DNA of 64,000 bases, taken from the NCBI GenBank assembly GCA_002719955.1, contig PBFW01000071.1, forward strand, positions 62,001-126,000, read 5' to 3'. Both the position numbers and the translations under genes were made by a program. Below, one piece after another: positions 43,538 through 52,969 of this stretch. The DNA is from Deltaproteobacteria bacterium (GTDB taxonomy: Bacteria; Myxococcota_A; UBA9160; UBA4427). Under the pieces are notes generated by a model that did no database searches, was not told where the DNA came from, and saw nothing but the letters and a program-made list of their open reading frames with translations. How positions within the stretch are numbered: the stretch's first letter is position 1; each line of letters opens with the position of its first letter.

Positions 43538-46471
43538 ATGATGAAACGGTTTTCGAGAAAACGACGTGGTCAAGGAGGCGGCGGACAATCCGTCATCGAC
43601 GCAAGTGAATGGCTGCCCCGGCTCGCCGAGCAGGGGATCGTCGAGTCGACGTCGTTGGAGGTCTGGCCGGATGCGGGCGTACCGGGCCGTGTCGCCGCCA
43701 TCGGGCGCGGGGAACGCGCTGATGGATCCAGGTTGCTCGTCGCTTTTTCGCCGAATTCGGCGACCGAGGCGATGCTCGGTGGCCTGGCCGCAGCGCAACG
43801 CGCCGCCGCGGAGTCGGACTTCGCCGGCGAATTGCTGGTCGTCGCGCCGCAGTGGCCGGCGGGCGCGCGGCGCGTGCTCGGGCTGCTCGGACGAACGCCC
43901 TACTCGATCGAGCCGGTCGCTGCGCCCGGACTGATCGAAGGCCGGGTCGTGGTCGAGCCCGAACTGTCGCCGCGCATCCTGGCGACGAGTGTGAGTCAGC
44001 TTGCTTCGCGCATGCTGTCCCCAGAAGCCCGATCCGCCTTCAGCCGTGCCGCGACCGCGCTGGAAGGATTGGCCGCCAAACATGGCGGCTGCGTGCGTGT
44101 CGGCGTCGACCGACTTGAACTCGTCGTGTTGGCGCGGCGCGTCGCCGAGATCCGCGCCGATGGCGAGAGTGCGGTCCTCGAGATTCAGATAGGGGGGCGC
44201 TCGACGACGCCGCTCTCAGGAGCGGATCTCGCGGGGGCGCTCGATGGACTCGAAGGCCAGCTGCGACGACGGCTGAACGACCGCAAGGTGCGAGAGGGCG
44301 AAGAGGGATTGCGTGGCCGCGTGATCGGACAACTCGCCTCCGGCAGCGAGCTGCGTGGCCTTCGGGCCTGGCCGCAGCCGGGGGTCGATCTCGATGCGGT
44401 CGATGGCGTGGGTGTGAACGCAGCAGGAGATCCGGTCGTGGTCGCCGTCCGCGAAGAATTCGAATGGCGATCGTTGGCCGCCGTTCTCGAGTCGCTGGCA
44501 CCGGTTGGCGCGCTCTTGCCTGTTCTCCTTGCGGACACCGCGCCGCCCCTCCGGCTCGGAATGCCGCGTCTGCTCCTGACCGCCGAGCGATTTGTGGACG
44601 GGCTCGAAAAGGCGCTATCGGCATTGGTCGTGGCCTATGAGTTGCGCGCGGTCTCCGGCGAGGCCGGAGCGGGCGTCGATCTCGTGTCGCGTTCCGCGGG
44701 TGAGGGCGCGGAGAGCCGGCCGACGCGCCGGGGCCGCCGCCGCGGCGGTCGGGGGCGCTCAGCGGGTGGACCTGCGAGTGAAGCGCGTCCCGATGTGGCA
44801 GACGGCGAATCGGCTGCTTCCGAAGACGCCGAGGGGCTGGCGGTGGTAGAGCGGGGCAAAGAGGAGGGAGAACCCGCGCGACCCATGGGTCCGCGTTCCG
44901 AGGCGCGAGGCGAGGATGGGGAGGGCGAGCGCGGCCGTGGTCGGCGTCGCCGCCGCTCGCGTCGCGGAGGGCGGGGCGCTGGCGGAGACGTCGAGGCCGA
45001 CGCGCCATCACGTGAAGGCCGTGACGGGCAGGACGGGAGCGGTGGCGAGGGAACGCGCGGCCCGCGGCGTTTCGAGGAAGTTTCGTTGATGGATCTCGAT
45101 GATGGTCTGGGGGCCTCGGAAGAGGAGGAATCCGTGGGCGGCGGAGAGCGTCGCCGACGTCCGCGACGTAGAAGCCGGCGAGGTGGATCCGATGGCCGCA
45201 AGGGCGGCGCCAACGGGTCGGGCTCCGATTCCAAACCGGAGGTCAAGGACGGGGCCGGTTCCGAGGAAGAGGCGGGAGAGGCACTTTCAGAGGACGATCT
45301 CGTCGATGCGGATGATCTCTCGGAAATCCTGGCGCGCCTCGCGGATGATGCGCCGGAATTCGATGGGCCGGAGGGGGGTGAAATCTCCTATGACGACGAG
45401 GAGGAGGTCGAAGACGAGGGCGATTCCTCGGTGGCTCGGGCGAACCGTGATTCGCGGAATCGGGCGCGTGGCGGAGAGGTCGAAGACGAAGGGCGTTCGC
45501 AGCCTCGGAAACGATCCGCGATCCTGGTCCATGCGGATCCGGATTCGCTCCTGGCGGCGATCTTGCTCGCTCGGGATATTCGCCAACTCGACGGGATGTG
45601 GGTCTACCCGCAAGAAGAGCTGATGACCTTCTTCCGCAGCATTGCGACGGATCTACGAGACGATATGCCGATCTTCGTGGTGGGCTTCAGCCCGTCGCCG
45701 GCGCACGACGTGATCCAGGCTTCGGCGCTCTATCGCGGTCGTCTGACCTGGTTTGATCGACAGGCGTGGCCGCCGGAAGATCTGGCGGCGTTGCGCCAAT
45801 CGCTCGGTGCCGACGCGATCGCCGGAGGCGAAGGGCTCGACAGTACGTTGCCGCTCGTGCTCGAGACCTGCGGCCGCCGCAGTCGTTTTTCGGACAAACT
45901 CGTGGATCTCGCGACGGGTCGCTTCACCCAGCATGATTTCGAACGCTGGGGTCGACTCTGGCGTTGGCGGATCGCGGCGATCGCGAACAAGAGCGGAGAT
46001 ATTCGCGGCGACGTGGCGGCGCTCCTGACGGGTCGTCCGAGCGATCTGGCCAAGGAGGCGGCGCTCGTCGAATTGCCCCCGGCACCGCCGGAGGTCGGCT
46101 GGGTCGCCGAACGCGATTTCCGACTGGTCCATTTCGGTGGGCATGTCCTGGTCGTGTTGGAGGCCGATCCGGAATGCGATGTTCATCTTGCATCGAGAGT
46201 CGCTCGTGAAAGGTATGGCGCGACGCTCTCGCTGGCGCGGAATGCTGGAGAAGAGGTCTTCGTATTCGCCGGTGACGAGACGACCGGAAAACGATCGCTC
46301 GACTATATGGCGATGGCGGATCATCTGGTCCAGAAGCTCGAATGGGTCGAGTCCCGCCCGGACGCGGATCACGTTTCGCGCTTCTTCGTTCGCGATCTCG
46401 AACGCCATCCGGAACGACTCGAAGAGCTCATCGGCGAGATCGCCATGGGACGATCGCTGCTCGAGCGCTGA
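43538..46471 (+). CDS. 977-aa protein with Arg/Gly and acidic low-complexity middle and DHH-like C-terminus
   Basis: I do not recognise a full-length family. There are three parts. Residues 1-390 form a globular N-terminus of unknown fold (VIDASEWLPRLAEQGIVES, AGELLVVAPQWPAGARRVL-like). Residues 390-655 are strongly biased, with alternating Arg/Gly blocks (RRGRRRGGRGRS, GRGRRRRRSRRGGRG) and Glu/Asp blocks (SYDDEEEVEDEGD), the composition of RNase E and other RNA-binding scaffolds. From about 660 comes a C-terminal domain with ILVHADPDSLLAAILLA, VVGFSPSPAHD, LTWFDRQAW, and a last part near SRFFVRDLERHPERLEELIG. That order resembles DHH/DHHA1 phosphoesterases, with the DHH triad reduced to FDRQ. 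A nuclease role is only a guess. It ends 9 bp before queE. Confidence 0.7.
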   Translation: MMKRFSRKRRGQGGGGQSVIDASEWLPRLAEQGIVESTSLEVWPDAGVPGRVAAIGRGERADGSRLLVAFSPNSATEAMLGGLAAAQRAAAESDFAGELLVVAPQWPAGARRVLGLLGRTPYSIEPVAAPGLIEGRVVVEPELSPRILATSVSQLASRMLSPEARSAFSRAATALEGLAAKHGGCVRVGVDRLELVVLARRVAEIRADGESAVLEIQIGGRSTTPLSGADLAGALDGLEGQLRRRLNDRKVREGEEGLRGRVIGQLASGSELRGLRAWPQPGVDLDAVDGVGVNAAGDPVVVAVREEFEWRSLAAVLESLAPVGALLPVLLADTAPPLRLGMPRLLLTAERFVDGLEKALSALVVAYELRAVSGEAGAGVDLVSRSAGEGAESRPTRRGRRRGGRGRSAGGPASEARPDVADGESAASEDAEGLAVVERGKEEGEPARPMGPRSEARGEDGEGERGRGRRRRRSRRGGRGAGGDVEADAPSREGRDGQDGSGGEGTRGPRRFEEVSLMDLDDGLGASEEEESVGGGERRRRPRRRSRRGGSDGRKGGANGSGSDSKPEVKDGAGSEEEAGEALSEDDLVDADDLSEILARLADDAPEFDGPEGGEISYDDEEEVEDEGDSSVARANRDSRNRARGGEVEDEGRSQPRKRSAILVHADPDSLLAAILLARDIRQLDGMWVYPQEELMTFFRSIATDLRDDMPIFVVGFSPSPAHDVIQASALYRGRLTWFDRQAWPPEDLAALRQSLGADAIAGGEGLDSTLPLVLETCGRRSRFSDKLVDLATGRFTQHDFERWGRLWRWRIAAIANKSGDIRGDVAALLTGRPSDLAKEAALVELPPAPPEVGWVAERDFRLVHFGGHVLVVLEADPECDVHLASRVARERYGATLSLARNAGEEVFVFAGDETTGKRSLDYMAMADHLVQKLEWVESRPDADHVSRFFVRDLERHPERLEELIGEIAMGRSLLER

Positions 46472-46480
46472 GCGTTCGGA

Positions 46481-47320
46481 ATGTCCTCGGAATCTGCGCA
46501 CCCACCCGATGACCGCCCTCCGCCCGAGAATCCGGAGGAGGGCGGCGTCGGGGCGAGCCTGGTCGAGGTCTTCAGCTCGGCGCAGGGCGAGGGGCCCGAG
46601 ATCGGGCGAAGCACGGTTTTCGTCCGCTTCGGAGGCTGTGATCTGCGTTGTCGCTGGTGCGACTCACCGCAGACCTGGCGGCCGGTCGGGCGTTGGCGAA
46701 TCGAGACGGCACCGGGCAGCGAGGTCTTTGAAGAGCGCACGAACCCGGCGGATTGTGCCGACCTGGTCGAGACGATCGATGCGCTGGCCCCGATGCCTTC
46801 GACCTGGATCAGCCTGACCGGTGGCGAACCCCTGCTTCAGGCGGAAGCGATCGAGGCCATCGCGAGGGGGCTCGCCGCGCGCGGTCGGCGGATCTACCTC
46901 GAGACCCATGGGCTGCATGCGGAGGTGCTCTCGCGCTTCGTCGATGCGATCGATCTCGTGTCGATGGATTGGAAACTCGCCAGCGACGTGCAACCGGGGC
47001 CGGGGATCCGGGCGCCCGAGGGCGTGGATTTTCACGATGCCCACGAAGCTTTTCTGCGGGTGGCCACCCGGGCCAAAGGGGTCTACGTGAAAGCGGTCTT
47101 GACCCCCGCGACCCAGGAGCGCGAGCTCGATGCGATGTTCGATCGGATCGAGCGGGTTTCCGCAGCGATTCCCCTCGTGCTCCAGCCCGCGACACCCACC
47201 GGCGGAATCGACGCGATGCCCGGATCGAAACAGCTTCTCGCCTGGCTCGCGCGAGCGGAGTCCCGCCTAATGGATGTGAGGTTGATTCCGCAGACGCATC
47301 CGATCTACGGCGCGCTCTAG
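46481..47320 (+). CDS. queE: 7-carboxy-7-deazaguanine synthase (radical SAM)
   Basis: QueE converts 6-carboxytetrahydropterin to 7-carboxy-7-deazaguanine in queuosine/7-deazaguanine synthesis. The protein is 279 aa. After a Pro-rich N-terminus of about 25 residues come EVFSSAQGEGPEIGRSTVFVRF and the radical SAM cluster CDLRCRWC (CxxxCxxC). A GGEP motif (ISLTGGEPLLQ), SMDWKLASD and the C-terminal DVRLIPQTHPIYG follow, the last being typical of QueE. No queD, queC or queF is in the window. The start is 9 bp after the large protein. Confidence 0.92.
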   Translation: MSSESAHPPDDRPPPENPEEGGVGASLVEVFSSAQGEGPEIGRSTVFVRFGGCDLRCRWCDSPQTWRPVGRWRIETAPGSEVFEERTNPADCADLVETIDALAPMPSTWISLTGGEPLLQAEAIEAIARGLAARGRRIYLETHGLHAEVLSRFVDAIDLVSMDWKLASDVQPGPGIRAPEGVDFHDAHEAFLRVATRAKGVYVKAVLTPATQERELDAMFDRIERVSAAIPLVLQPATPTGGIDAMPGSKQLLAWLARAESRLMDVRLIPQTHPIYGAL

Positions 47321-47581
47321 CGCGGCGAGTTCGGGTCGCAGATCGATCGCCTCCCGCTTCCCGAAGCGCTCCGTCGGGAATTGCTCCGTGATCGTGGCGA
47401 AAGCCAGGGCGCCCTCCTCGAGCAGGCTCGTTTCGAGCGAGCGGACGAACTTCCGTGCGCTCGTGGTCGCGTCCCTCGCCAGGCCGGCGCGCGCCAGTAT
47501 CTGCTGGGCCGCTCGATAGCACGCGGGGATCCGGGCCGTGGTTGGACCGGGGGATGGGAACCCCAGGCCTGTTTCGGCCAC
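47267..47581 (-). CDS. Unidentified reading frame, possibly a gene remnant
   Basis: About 104 codons from a GTG at 47581 end antisense to the last 54 bp of queE. Codon third positions are almost all G or C, as in the confirmed genes. The sequence reads protein-like in the second half (AAQQILARAGLARDATTSAR, LLEEGALAFATITEQFPTER). No family is recognised and the upstream part is less convincing, so it could be a degraded gene. It fills most of the 389-bp gap between queE and the DUF1302 gene. Confidence 0.25.
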   Translation of the reverse strand: MAETGLGFPSPGPTTARIPACYRAAQQILARAGLARDATTSARKFVRSLETSLLEEGALAFATITEQFPTERFGKREAIDLRPELAALERAVDRMRLRNQPHIH

Positions 47582-47709
47582 GAGTCGGCTTGCCCTGAGC
47601 GGAGCGCGCGTGAGCGAGGCGTTCCGGGGAGCCGGTGTGGCCGATGTGGGGCGACCGGCAAGATGCGTTGAGCTGTAGGCAATCGAGCCCCGACGAAGAC
47701 GCGACCCCC

Positions 47710-49227
47710 TCAGAAGCTGTATTTGAGCTCGGTATAGACGCGATCGTTCGAGTCGAAACCGCCGACGGTGATTTGTGGGCCGCCGAGGAAAACCAGCCAT
47801 CCGCCCTCGATCTTCCAGGAATCGCTGAGTTCGAACTCACCCGAGGCGCGAAAGATCCCGCCATCCTGGAGGCGCTCGCCGAGTCCGATGGCGAGCAGGG
47901 TGAGATCGAGTCGTTCCCTGAAGAAGGGACGGCTCACTCGGATCGCGCTCTCGAAACCATCCTGGGCGGTGAAGTCCTGGAGGATCGGATCTCCGGGATG
48001 GTCGAGGAGATGTCGATTGACGATCTCGAGGGCCACCGTGAGTTGATCGGGTCCATACCATTCGAGTCCGACCATCGTGTCGAGCCGATCCCGATCGCGT
48101 ACCCGCAAGGGCGGCGCCGGCAGCATGATCGTCGGATCGATCTGCAGGAGGTGCAGGTTCGAGAGCCAGGCGATCTCCGCTTTCAGGAGCCAGGCGCCGC
48201 GTGTCATATTGCCCGCCGCCCCCAGTAGGCCAAACCGGTTCGTCTCCGACTGGACGATGGGGCCCGCATCCACGTCGAGGACGCGTGAGGATTCGTCTAC
48301 GTAGGCAGCGTAGACGGAAAAATCCCAGCCGCTGAAGCGACCGTCGATTTTTCCGGCGAACCCCGGCATCCCCGAAAAATCACTGCGTTCATCGAGGGGG
48401 ACCAGACCGCCGATGGGGCTGGTCGCGAAGGCCGCAGGGATGAAGTCGCTGCCGGGCGGAGGCAGCCGGTCGTAGCGATGCTCGGGAATGACGAGGAGTT
48501 GAGCACTCCAGGGCCCCGCGGTCGCGTCCAGTTTGAGCATCGCCTTGGGACGGCGGAGATCCTCGATGTCGACGAGTCCCGGTTCCTTGTTGTCGAGTGG
48601 ATTGACGACGTCGACGACACGGAAGGTGTCCGAGCGTCCCCAGTTCACGATCTTACGTCCGACAGTGAGATCGACATTTTCATGCAGGGGACCCGTGACG
48701 TAGATCTCACCGGTATCCACCTGCCATTCGTAAACGTCGAGTACGGCGCCGTTGTAATTGCTTCGTCCCTGGACTCGATAGGCGAAGTCGTACCAGCCGA
48801 GCGCTTCCGCGCGGATCTGCCACTCGCCGGGCAATTGAACGTCCAGCTGCAAGAACCCGTCGAGGTCCAGACGCGAGAGGCCAGCATAATCGGTGCGGCC
48901 GCCGTGACTGTCCGCGGCGGTGTGAGAGAGGTAATTCCAGACGCCGCCTACGGCGATCGAACCGCTCAGTTCGACCCGCTCGTAGAGGATGTCTCCGAAG
49001 GGAAGGGCCTCGAGCCAGTCGGGGATCTCCTCTTCGAGTTCGTCGAGTTCCGCCACGTCGAACTCGTCGTCGAAGCCACCCATCAGATCATCGAGATCGT
49101 CCTCCGCCAGCGAGGGCGAGACCCCCACAAGAAGAAGGCCCAAGAGGGCGAGCCCGACGAAGATTGGGCGCGCGCGGAACGGGGTCCCTTCCGGAGAGGG
49201 GTGAGGGGCCACGATCGGTTTCGTCAC
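47710..49227 (-). CDS. DUF1302 family outer-membrane beta-barrel protein
   Basis: The protein is 505 aa. A signal peptide (LALLGLLLVGVSPSLAE) precedes an acidic DDLDDLMGGFDDEFDVAE region. The rest is a repeating amphipathic beta pattern ending VYTELKYSF, with the terminal Phe typical of outer-membrane barrels. DUF1302 features include NYNGAVLDVYEWQVDTGEIY, VGRKIVNWGRSDTFRVVDVV and RDRDRLDTMVGLEWYGPD. DUF1302 genes commonly travel with a LolA-like or DUF1329 gene and an MMPL transporter, exactly as here. GTG 49227 is taken as start (TTG 49230 one codon earlier). Only 3 bp separate it from the LolA-like stop upstream. Confidence 0.88.
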   Translation of the reverse strand: MTKPIVAPHPSPEGTPFRARPIFVGLALLGLLLVGVSPSLAEDDLDDLMGGFDDEFDVAELDELEEEIPDWLEALPFGDILYERVELSGSIAVGGVWNYLSHTAADSHGGRTDYAGLSRLDLDGFLQLDVQLPGEWQIRAEALGWYDFAYRVQGRSNYNGAVLDVYEWQVDTGEIYVTGPLHENVDLTVGRKIVNWGRSDTFRVVDVVNPLDNKEPGLVDIEDLRRPKAMLKLDATAGPWSAQLLVIPEHRYDRLPPPGSDFIPAAFATSPIGGLVPLDERSDFSGMPGFAGKIDGRFSGWDFSVYAAYVDESSRVLDVDAGPIVQSETNRFGLLGAAGNMTRGAWLLKAEIAWLSNLHLLQIDPTIMLPAPPLRVRDRDRLDTMVGLEWYGPDQLTVALEIVNRHLLDHPGDPILQDFTAQDGFESAIRVSRPFFRERLDLTLLAIGLGERLQDGGIFRASGEFELSDSWKIEGGWLVFLGGPQITVGGFDSNDRVYTELKYSF

Positions 49228-49230
49228 CAA

Positions 49231-50100
49231 TCAGGGGCCGGTTTCGAGTCCGCGGACCGTGAATGAGTCGTAGTCGAGTGCTTGATCGAATTTTACGTCG
49301 CTCATTCGCAGGATCGTCTTGTGAAGGGTTTGCTTGCCCTTCTTGGTCGTCATGGTCATCACGGTCGGAACCCAGATTCCGTCGATCTGTTCGATCTCCT
49401 GGACTTCCATGTATTTGTTCCGCTTGCCCTTCTTGACCCAGATCTTGGTCCGGATCGCCACGTCGATATCCTTGCGGATGAACTGGATCGATTTGGTATA
49501 ACCGGTCTCGTCGATCTCGTCCTCATCGATCGGCGTCGCCTGGATCACCCAGACCGGATGCCCACCGACCTCGCTCTCCTGGAGTAGCTGATAATCGTAT
49601 TTCTCGAGGGGTCGATCCGTCATGTCCGCATAACTGAAATCGGATCCCATGAAGCTGCCACTCTTGTCGCTCGAGGCGATGCGCTTGGTCTTCTTGAGGG
49701 CGGGGAGGTAGAGCCACTGATCGTCATCGCGGTCGGGATCGTCGTAGTCGTAGGTCAGAAAGCCCGTGTCCTGGACGTCGGCGGGGCTCAGGAAAAACAT
49801 CATCGAGTTCGTGTCTTCGCCCTTGTCCTTAGAGAAGGAGCGAAGCTCGCGGACGCGCTGTTTGCCGCGCTTGTCGATCAACACCATCTGCAGATTCGAG
49901 GTCTGATCGTCCCCGTCGTCGCGCTCGTCGACGCGCACCATGATGGTGCGGGCCTTCGGGTCGTCGGCGAGGCCAACGTCCGGATCTGCGAGCGTGTAGA
50001 TCGTGATGCTCAATGCGAATAGCATCGCGGTGGCCACGGGCGAGGGCGGCCCGGCGTGGATCGTCGCTTTTCGGAATCGGCCGAACATCGCGTGCTCCAT
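49231..50100 (-). CDS. Outer-membrane lipoprotein-sorting protein, LolA-like
   Basis: The protein is 289 aa with a signal-like segment (VATAMLFALSITIYTLA) and mature beta-rich domain of the LolA/LppX/YdcM-type half-barrel (MMFFLSPADVQDTGFLTYDY, DQWLYLPALKKTKRIASSDK, MGSDFSYADMTDRP, IRTKIWVKKGKRNKYMEVQE). These proteins carry a lipid or lipoprotein across the periplasm. Start is at 50100; a second ATG at 50088 has a GGAG seven bases before it and may be the true start. It lies directly upstream of the DUF1302 gene and is divergent from the MMPL transporter, with a shared promoter region of about 270 bp. Confidence 0.88.
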   Translation of the reverse strand: MEHAMFGRFRKATIHAGPPSPVATAMLFALSITIYTLADPDVGLADDPKARTIMVRVDERDDGDDQTSNLQMVLIDKRGKQRVRELRSFSKDKGEDTNSMMFFLSPADVQDTGFLTYDYDDPDRDDDQWLYLPALKKTKRIASSDKSGSFMGSDFSYADMTDRPLEKYDYQLLQESEVGGHPVWVIQATPIDEDEIDETGYTKSIQFIRKDIDVAIRTKIWVKKGKRNKYMEVQEIEQIDGIWVPTVMTMTTKKGKQTLHKTILRMSDVKFDQALDYDSFTVRGLETGP

Positions 50101-50370
50101 TCATTCATTCAGGGATTGGCACTGACATCGTTTCACGGCCCCATGACCCCGGGTCGCGGCGCCGGACGTGATTGGATCCGGGCCACCGGGCGCCGACCTC
50201 CCGGTCTTTTCCCGGCGAGCAGGCAGCAGTAAACCCCAGATCAGGTGCATCGAAAAGGGCGCGCTCGGACCGCGCTTCGTCGGGCGACGCCGCGGATCGG
50301 CGCTTGGTGCCGGAGGCCGGCGGAAGAAGCTATACCATGCGTCCGGCCGATCGGCCTTCTCGCCATCGCG

Positions 50371-52902
50371 ATGGCAGACCGAAGTGGCCTGGACCCCCGA
50401 AAGAGCCCTCAGTGGAGAATCCCAGAGTTGTCGAATCCAGATCGCACGACGAGCGCGCAGGGGGTCGATCGGGGCTGGCGGGGGCGGGCCGAAGAATATT
50501 TCGAAGCGTGGGGCTATTTCGTCGTCCGACACCGTTGGCCCGCATCGATCTTCTCGATTTTCGTGACCCTGTGGCTCGTCAGCTTCCTCCCCTCGCTCAC
50601 GATCGACAACTCGACCGAGTCCTTTCTGCGCGTAGATGATCCGGCGGTCCTCGCCTACAACGAGTTCCGCGAACAGTTCGGCCGCGATGACAGGATCATC
50701 GTCTCGATCGAGACCCCAGACCCCTTCGATCTTGAGTTTCTCGAACGCCTGCGTGAACTGCACGATGCGTTCGAGAGCGAGGTCCCCTTCGTCGAAGAGG
50801 TCGAGAGTCTGATCAACGCTCGCTTCACGCGGGGAGAGGAGAGGGGGCTCGTCGTCGGCGAGCTGCTCGAGAAATGGCCCGAGACGGAGGCCGATCTCGC
50901 GATCTTTCGCGAGCGTGTCCTCTCGAATCCGCTCTACCGGAATTCGCTGATCTCCGCCGACGGGAGCGTCACGGCGATCGTCGTCACACCGGAGACGTTT
51001 TCGCCAGAATCACCCGCCAATGACGAACTCTCCGGGTTCGGAGATGGCGAGGGAGCCCGGGACCTCGCACCCATCTACTTGAAGGCGGCGGAGGGCGATC
51101 GGGTGATCACCGCGCTCTACGACGTGATGGACCGATTCGAGGCGCCCGATTTCCGGCTCCACATGGCCGGCGCGTTGCCGATGACCCACCGCATCAATGT
51201 CGGGATGCAGCGGGATCTTGGCCGTTTTCTTCCGGCGACCCTGTTGTTGATGTGCATCGTCCTGGGGCTGCTCTTTCGCCGGGTGGGCGGCGTCTTCCTG
51301 TCGCTGATGGTGGTGGTCCTCTCGCTCGTCGCCACGCTCGGGGTCATGATCATTCTCGAGATCCCCGGCTCGACGGCGGTTCAGATCCTGCCGGTCTTCC
51401 TGCTCACGGTCGGAGTCTGTGACGCCGTGCATATTCTCGCGATCGTCTACCGCTTTCGAATGGAGGGCATGAACGAGCGGGACTCGATCGCCCGGGCGCT
51501 CGCGCATTCCGGTCTCGCGGTCCTGATGACGAGCGTGACGACCGCAGTCGGGATGGCCTCCTTCATCACCGCGGAAATGGCCGCGGTCATGCACCTCGGG
51601 ATCCTGGCCCCGATCGGTGTCGCCCTGGCCTTTGTCTACACGATGGTCCTCTTGCCCTCGTTGCTCGCGATCTTTCCCTTGCCGGCGCCTAGACATGGGC
51701 GCATCGCCGAGGGTGTCTTCCCCTTCGAATCCTTCCTCGTGGCGGCGGGCAGCTTCGCGTGCCGCTCGCCCTGGCGGGTGCTCGTGCCGACCTCGGGCTT
51801 GATCGTGCTCGCAGTTTTGGGCGCGCTCCAGACGACCTTCAGCCACAACGGTCTCTCGTGGTTTCCCGAGGATGACCGCACGCGTCTCGACTTCGAGTCG
51901 ATCGACGCGCAACTCGGAGGGTCGGTGAGTCTCGATGTCGTGATTGATACCGGAGCAGCGGGCGGACTCTACGAACCCCAATTGCTCACGGAAATCGACC
52001 GTCTGACCCTCGAGATCGAGAATCTGGCCATCGAGCCGATCGTGGTCGGGAGCACGCTTTCGATCCTGGACATCGTCGAGGAGACCCATCAAGCCCTCAA
52101 CGAGAATCGTCCCGAGATGCGCCGCATCCCCGACTCGCGGGAGGCCGTCGCCCAGGAACTCCTGCTCTTCGAGAATAGCGGGAGCGATGACACCGAGGAA
52201 CTCGTGGATTCCGAGTTCCGCATGACGCGAATCAACTTGCGGGTGCCTTTTGTCGATGCCTTGCTCTTTCCTGGTTTTCTCGAAGATGTCAGCAGCTTGC
52301 TCGACCGCCGGCTCGAGGGGCGCGCCGACTATCGGATCACGGGTTTGATGACGCTCCTCGCACAGATCTTCGACGCCGTGATCGTCAGCATGGGACGCTC
52401 CTACGTCTTCGCGATCGGCGTCATTACGCCGCTGATGATGCTCTTGCTAGGAAGCCTTCGGCGTGGCCTCGTGAGCATGGTGCCGAACCTGATTCCGATC
52501 GTGGGTGTCCTGGCCGTGATGGGCTGGCTGGGATTGGCGATCGATACGACGACTATGCTGATCGGGGCGATGGTGATCGGTATCGCGGTGGACGATACGA
52601 TCCACTTCATGCACAAATTCCATCGCTATTTCGAGGAGAGCGGGGATCTCGAGGAGGCCGTGCGGGAGACGTTGCGCACGACCGGGTCGGCACTGCTCTT
52701 TACGTCGTTGGTGCTGGCGGCAGGCTTTTCGATCTTCGGCCTGAGCGAAATGGCGAATATCCGGATCTTCGGATTGCTTTCCGCCTTCGCGGCGCTTCTG
52801 GCCTTTATTGCGGATCTCCTGGTCGCGCCGGCCCTGCTCGCGGTCGTCGAAGGGCATCGTGCCCGTCGCGCCCAGGCGAAGTCGGCGGTAGCCGACGGCT
52901 GA
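50371..52902 (+). CDS. MMPL/RND-family transporter
   Basis: This inner-membrane permease of about 843 aa has two-fold RND architecture. TM1 is near 45-65 (ASIFSIFVTLWLVSFLPSL), then a periplasmic loop (ESFLRVDDPAVLAYNEFREQ) leads to a block of five helices (TLLLMCIVLGLLFRRVGGV, FLLTVGVCDAVHILAIVYRF). A second loop and a second six-helix block (LIGAMVIGIAVDDTIHFMHK) follow. The GVCDAVH and AVDDTIH motifs carry the Asp used for proton coupling. MMPL members move lipids; with the LolA-like and DUF1302 partners it probably moves a lipophilic molecule to the outer membrane. An upstream in-frame start at 50245 is possible; ATG 50371 is chosen because homologous-looking sequence begins there. Confidence 0.9.
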   Translation: MADRSGLDPRKSPQWRIPELSNPDRTTSAQGVDRGWRGRAEEYFEAWGYFVVRHRWPASIFSIFVTLWLVSFLPSLTIDNSTESFLRVDDPAVLAYNEFREQFGRDDRIIVSIETPDPFDLEFLERLRELHDAFESEVPFVEEVESLINARFTRGEERGLVVGELLEKWPETEADLAIFRERVLSNPLYRNSLISADGSVTAIVVTPETFSPESPANDELSGFGDGEGARDLAPIYLKAAEGDRVITALYDVMDRFEAPDFRLHMAGALPMTHRINVGMQRDLGRFLPATLLLMCIVLGLLFRRVGGVFLSLMVVVLSLVATLGVMIILEIPGSTAVQILPVFLLTVGVCDAVHILAIVYRFRMEGMNERDSIARALAHSGLAVLMTSVTTAVGMASFITAEMAAVMHLGILAPIGVALAFVYTMVLLPSLLAIFPLPAPRHGRIAEGVFPFESFLVAAGSFACRSPWRVLVPTSGLIVLAVLGALQTTFSHNGLSWFPEDDRTRLDFESIDAQLGGSVSLDVVIDTGAAGGLYEPQLLTEIDRLTLEIENLAIEPIVVGSTLSILDIVEETHQALNENRPEMRRIPDSREAVAQELLLFENSGSDDTEELVDSEFRMTRINLRVPFVDALLFPGFLEDVSSLLDRRLEGRADYRITGLMTLLAQIFDAVIVSMGRSYVFAIGVITPLMMLLLGSLRRGLVSMVPNLIPIVGVLAVMGWLGLAIDTTTMLIGAMVIGIAVDDTIHFMHKFHRYFEESGDLEEAVRETLRTTGSALLFTSLVLAAGFSIFGLSEMANIRIFGLLSAFAALLAFIADLLVAPALLAVVEGHRARRAQAKSAVADG

Positions 52903-52969
52903 GTCCCCGGTCGCGCTGTGCTAATACGCCCGAAGGCTGCGAACACCGGATCGCGAGCAAGGGGGACCC

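Noticed and set aside
44700..45500. Frameshift or assembly artefact in the Arg/Gly-Asp/Glu region of the 977-aa gene
   Set aside because: The frame stays open across the whole gene and the C-terminal domain is coherent, so the composition is genuine low complexity.
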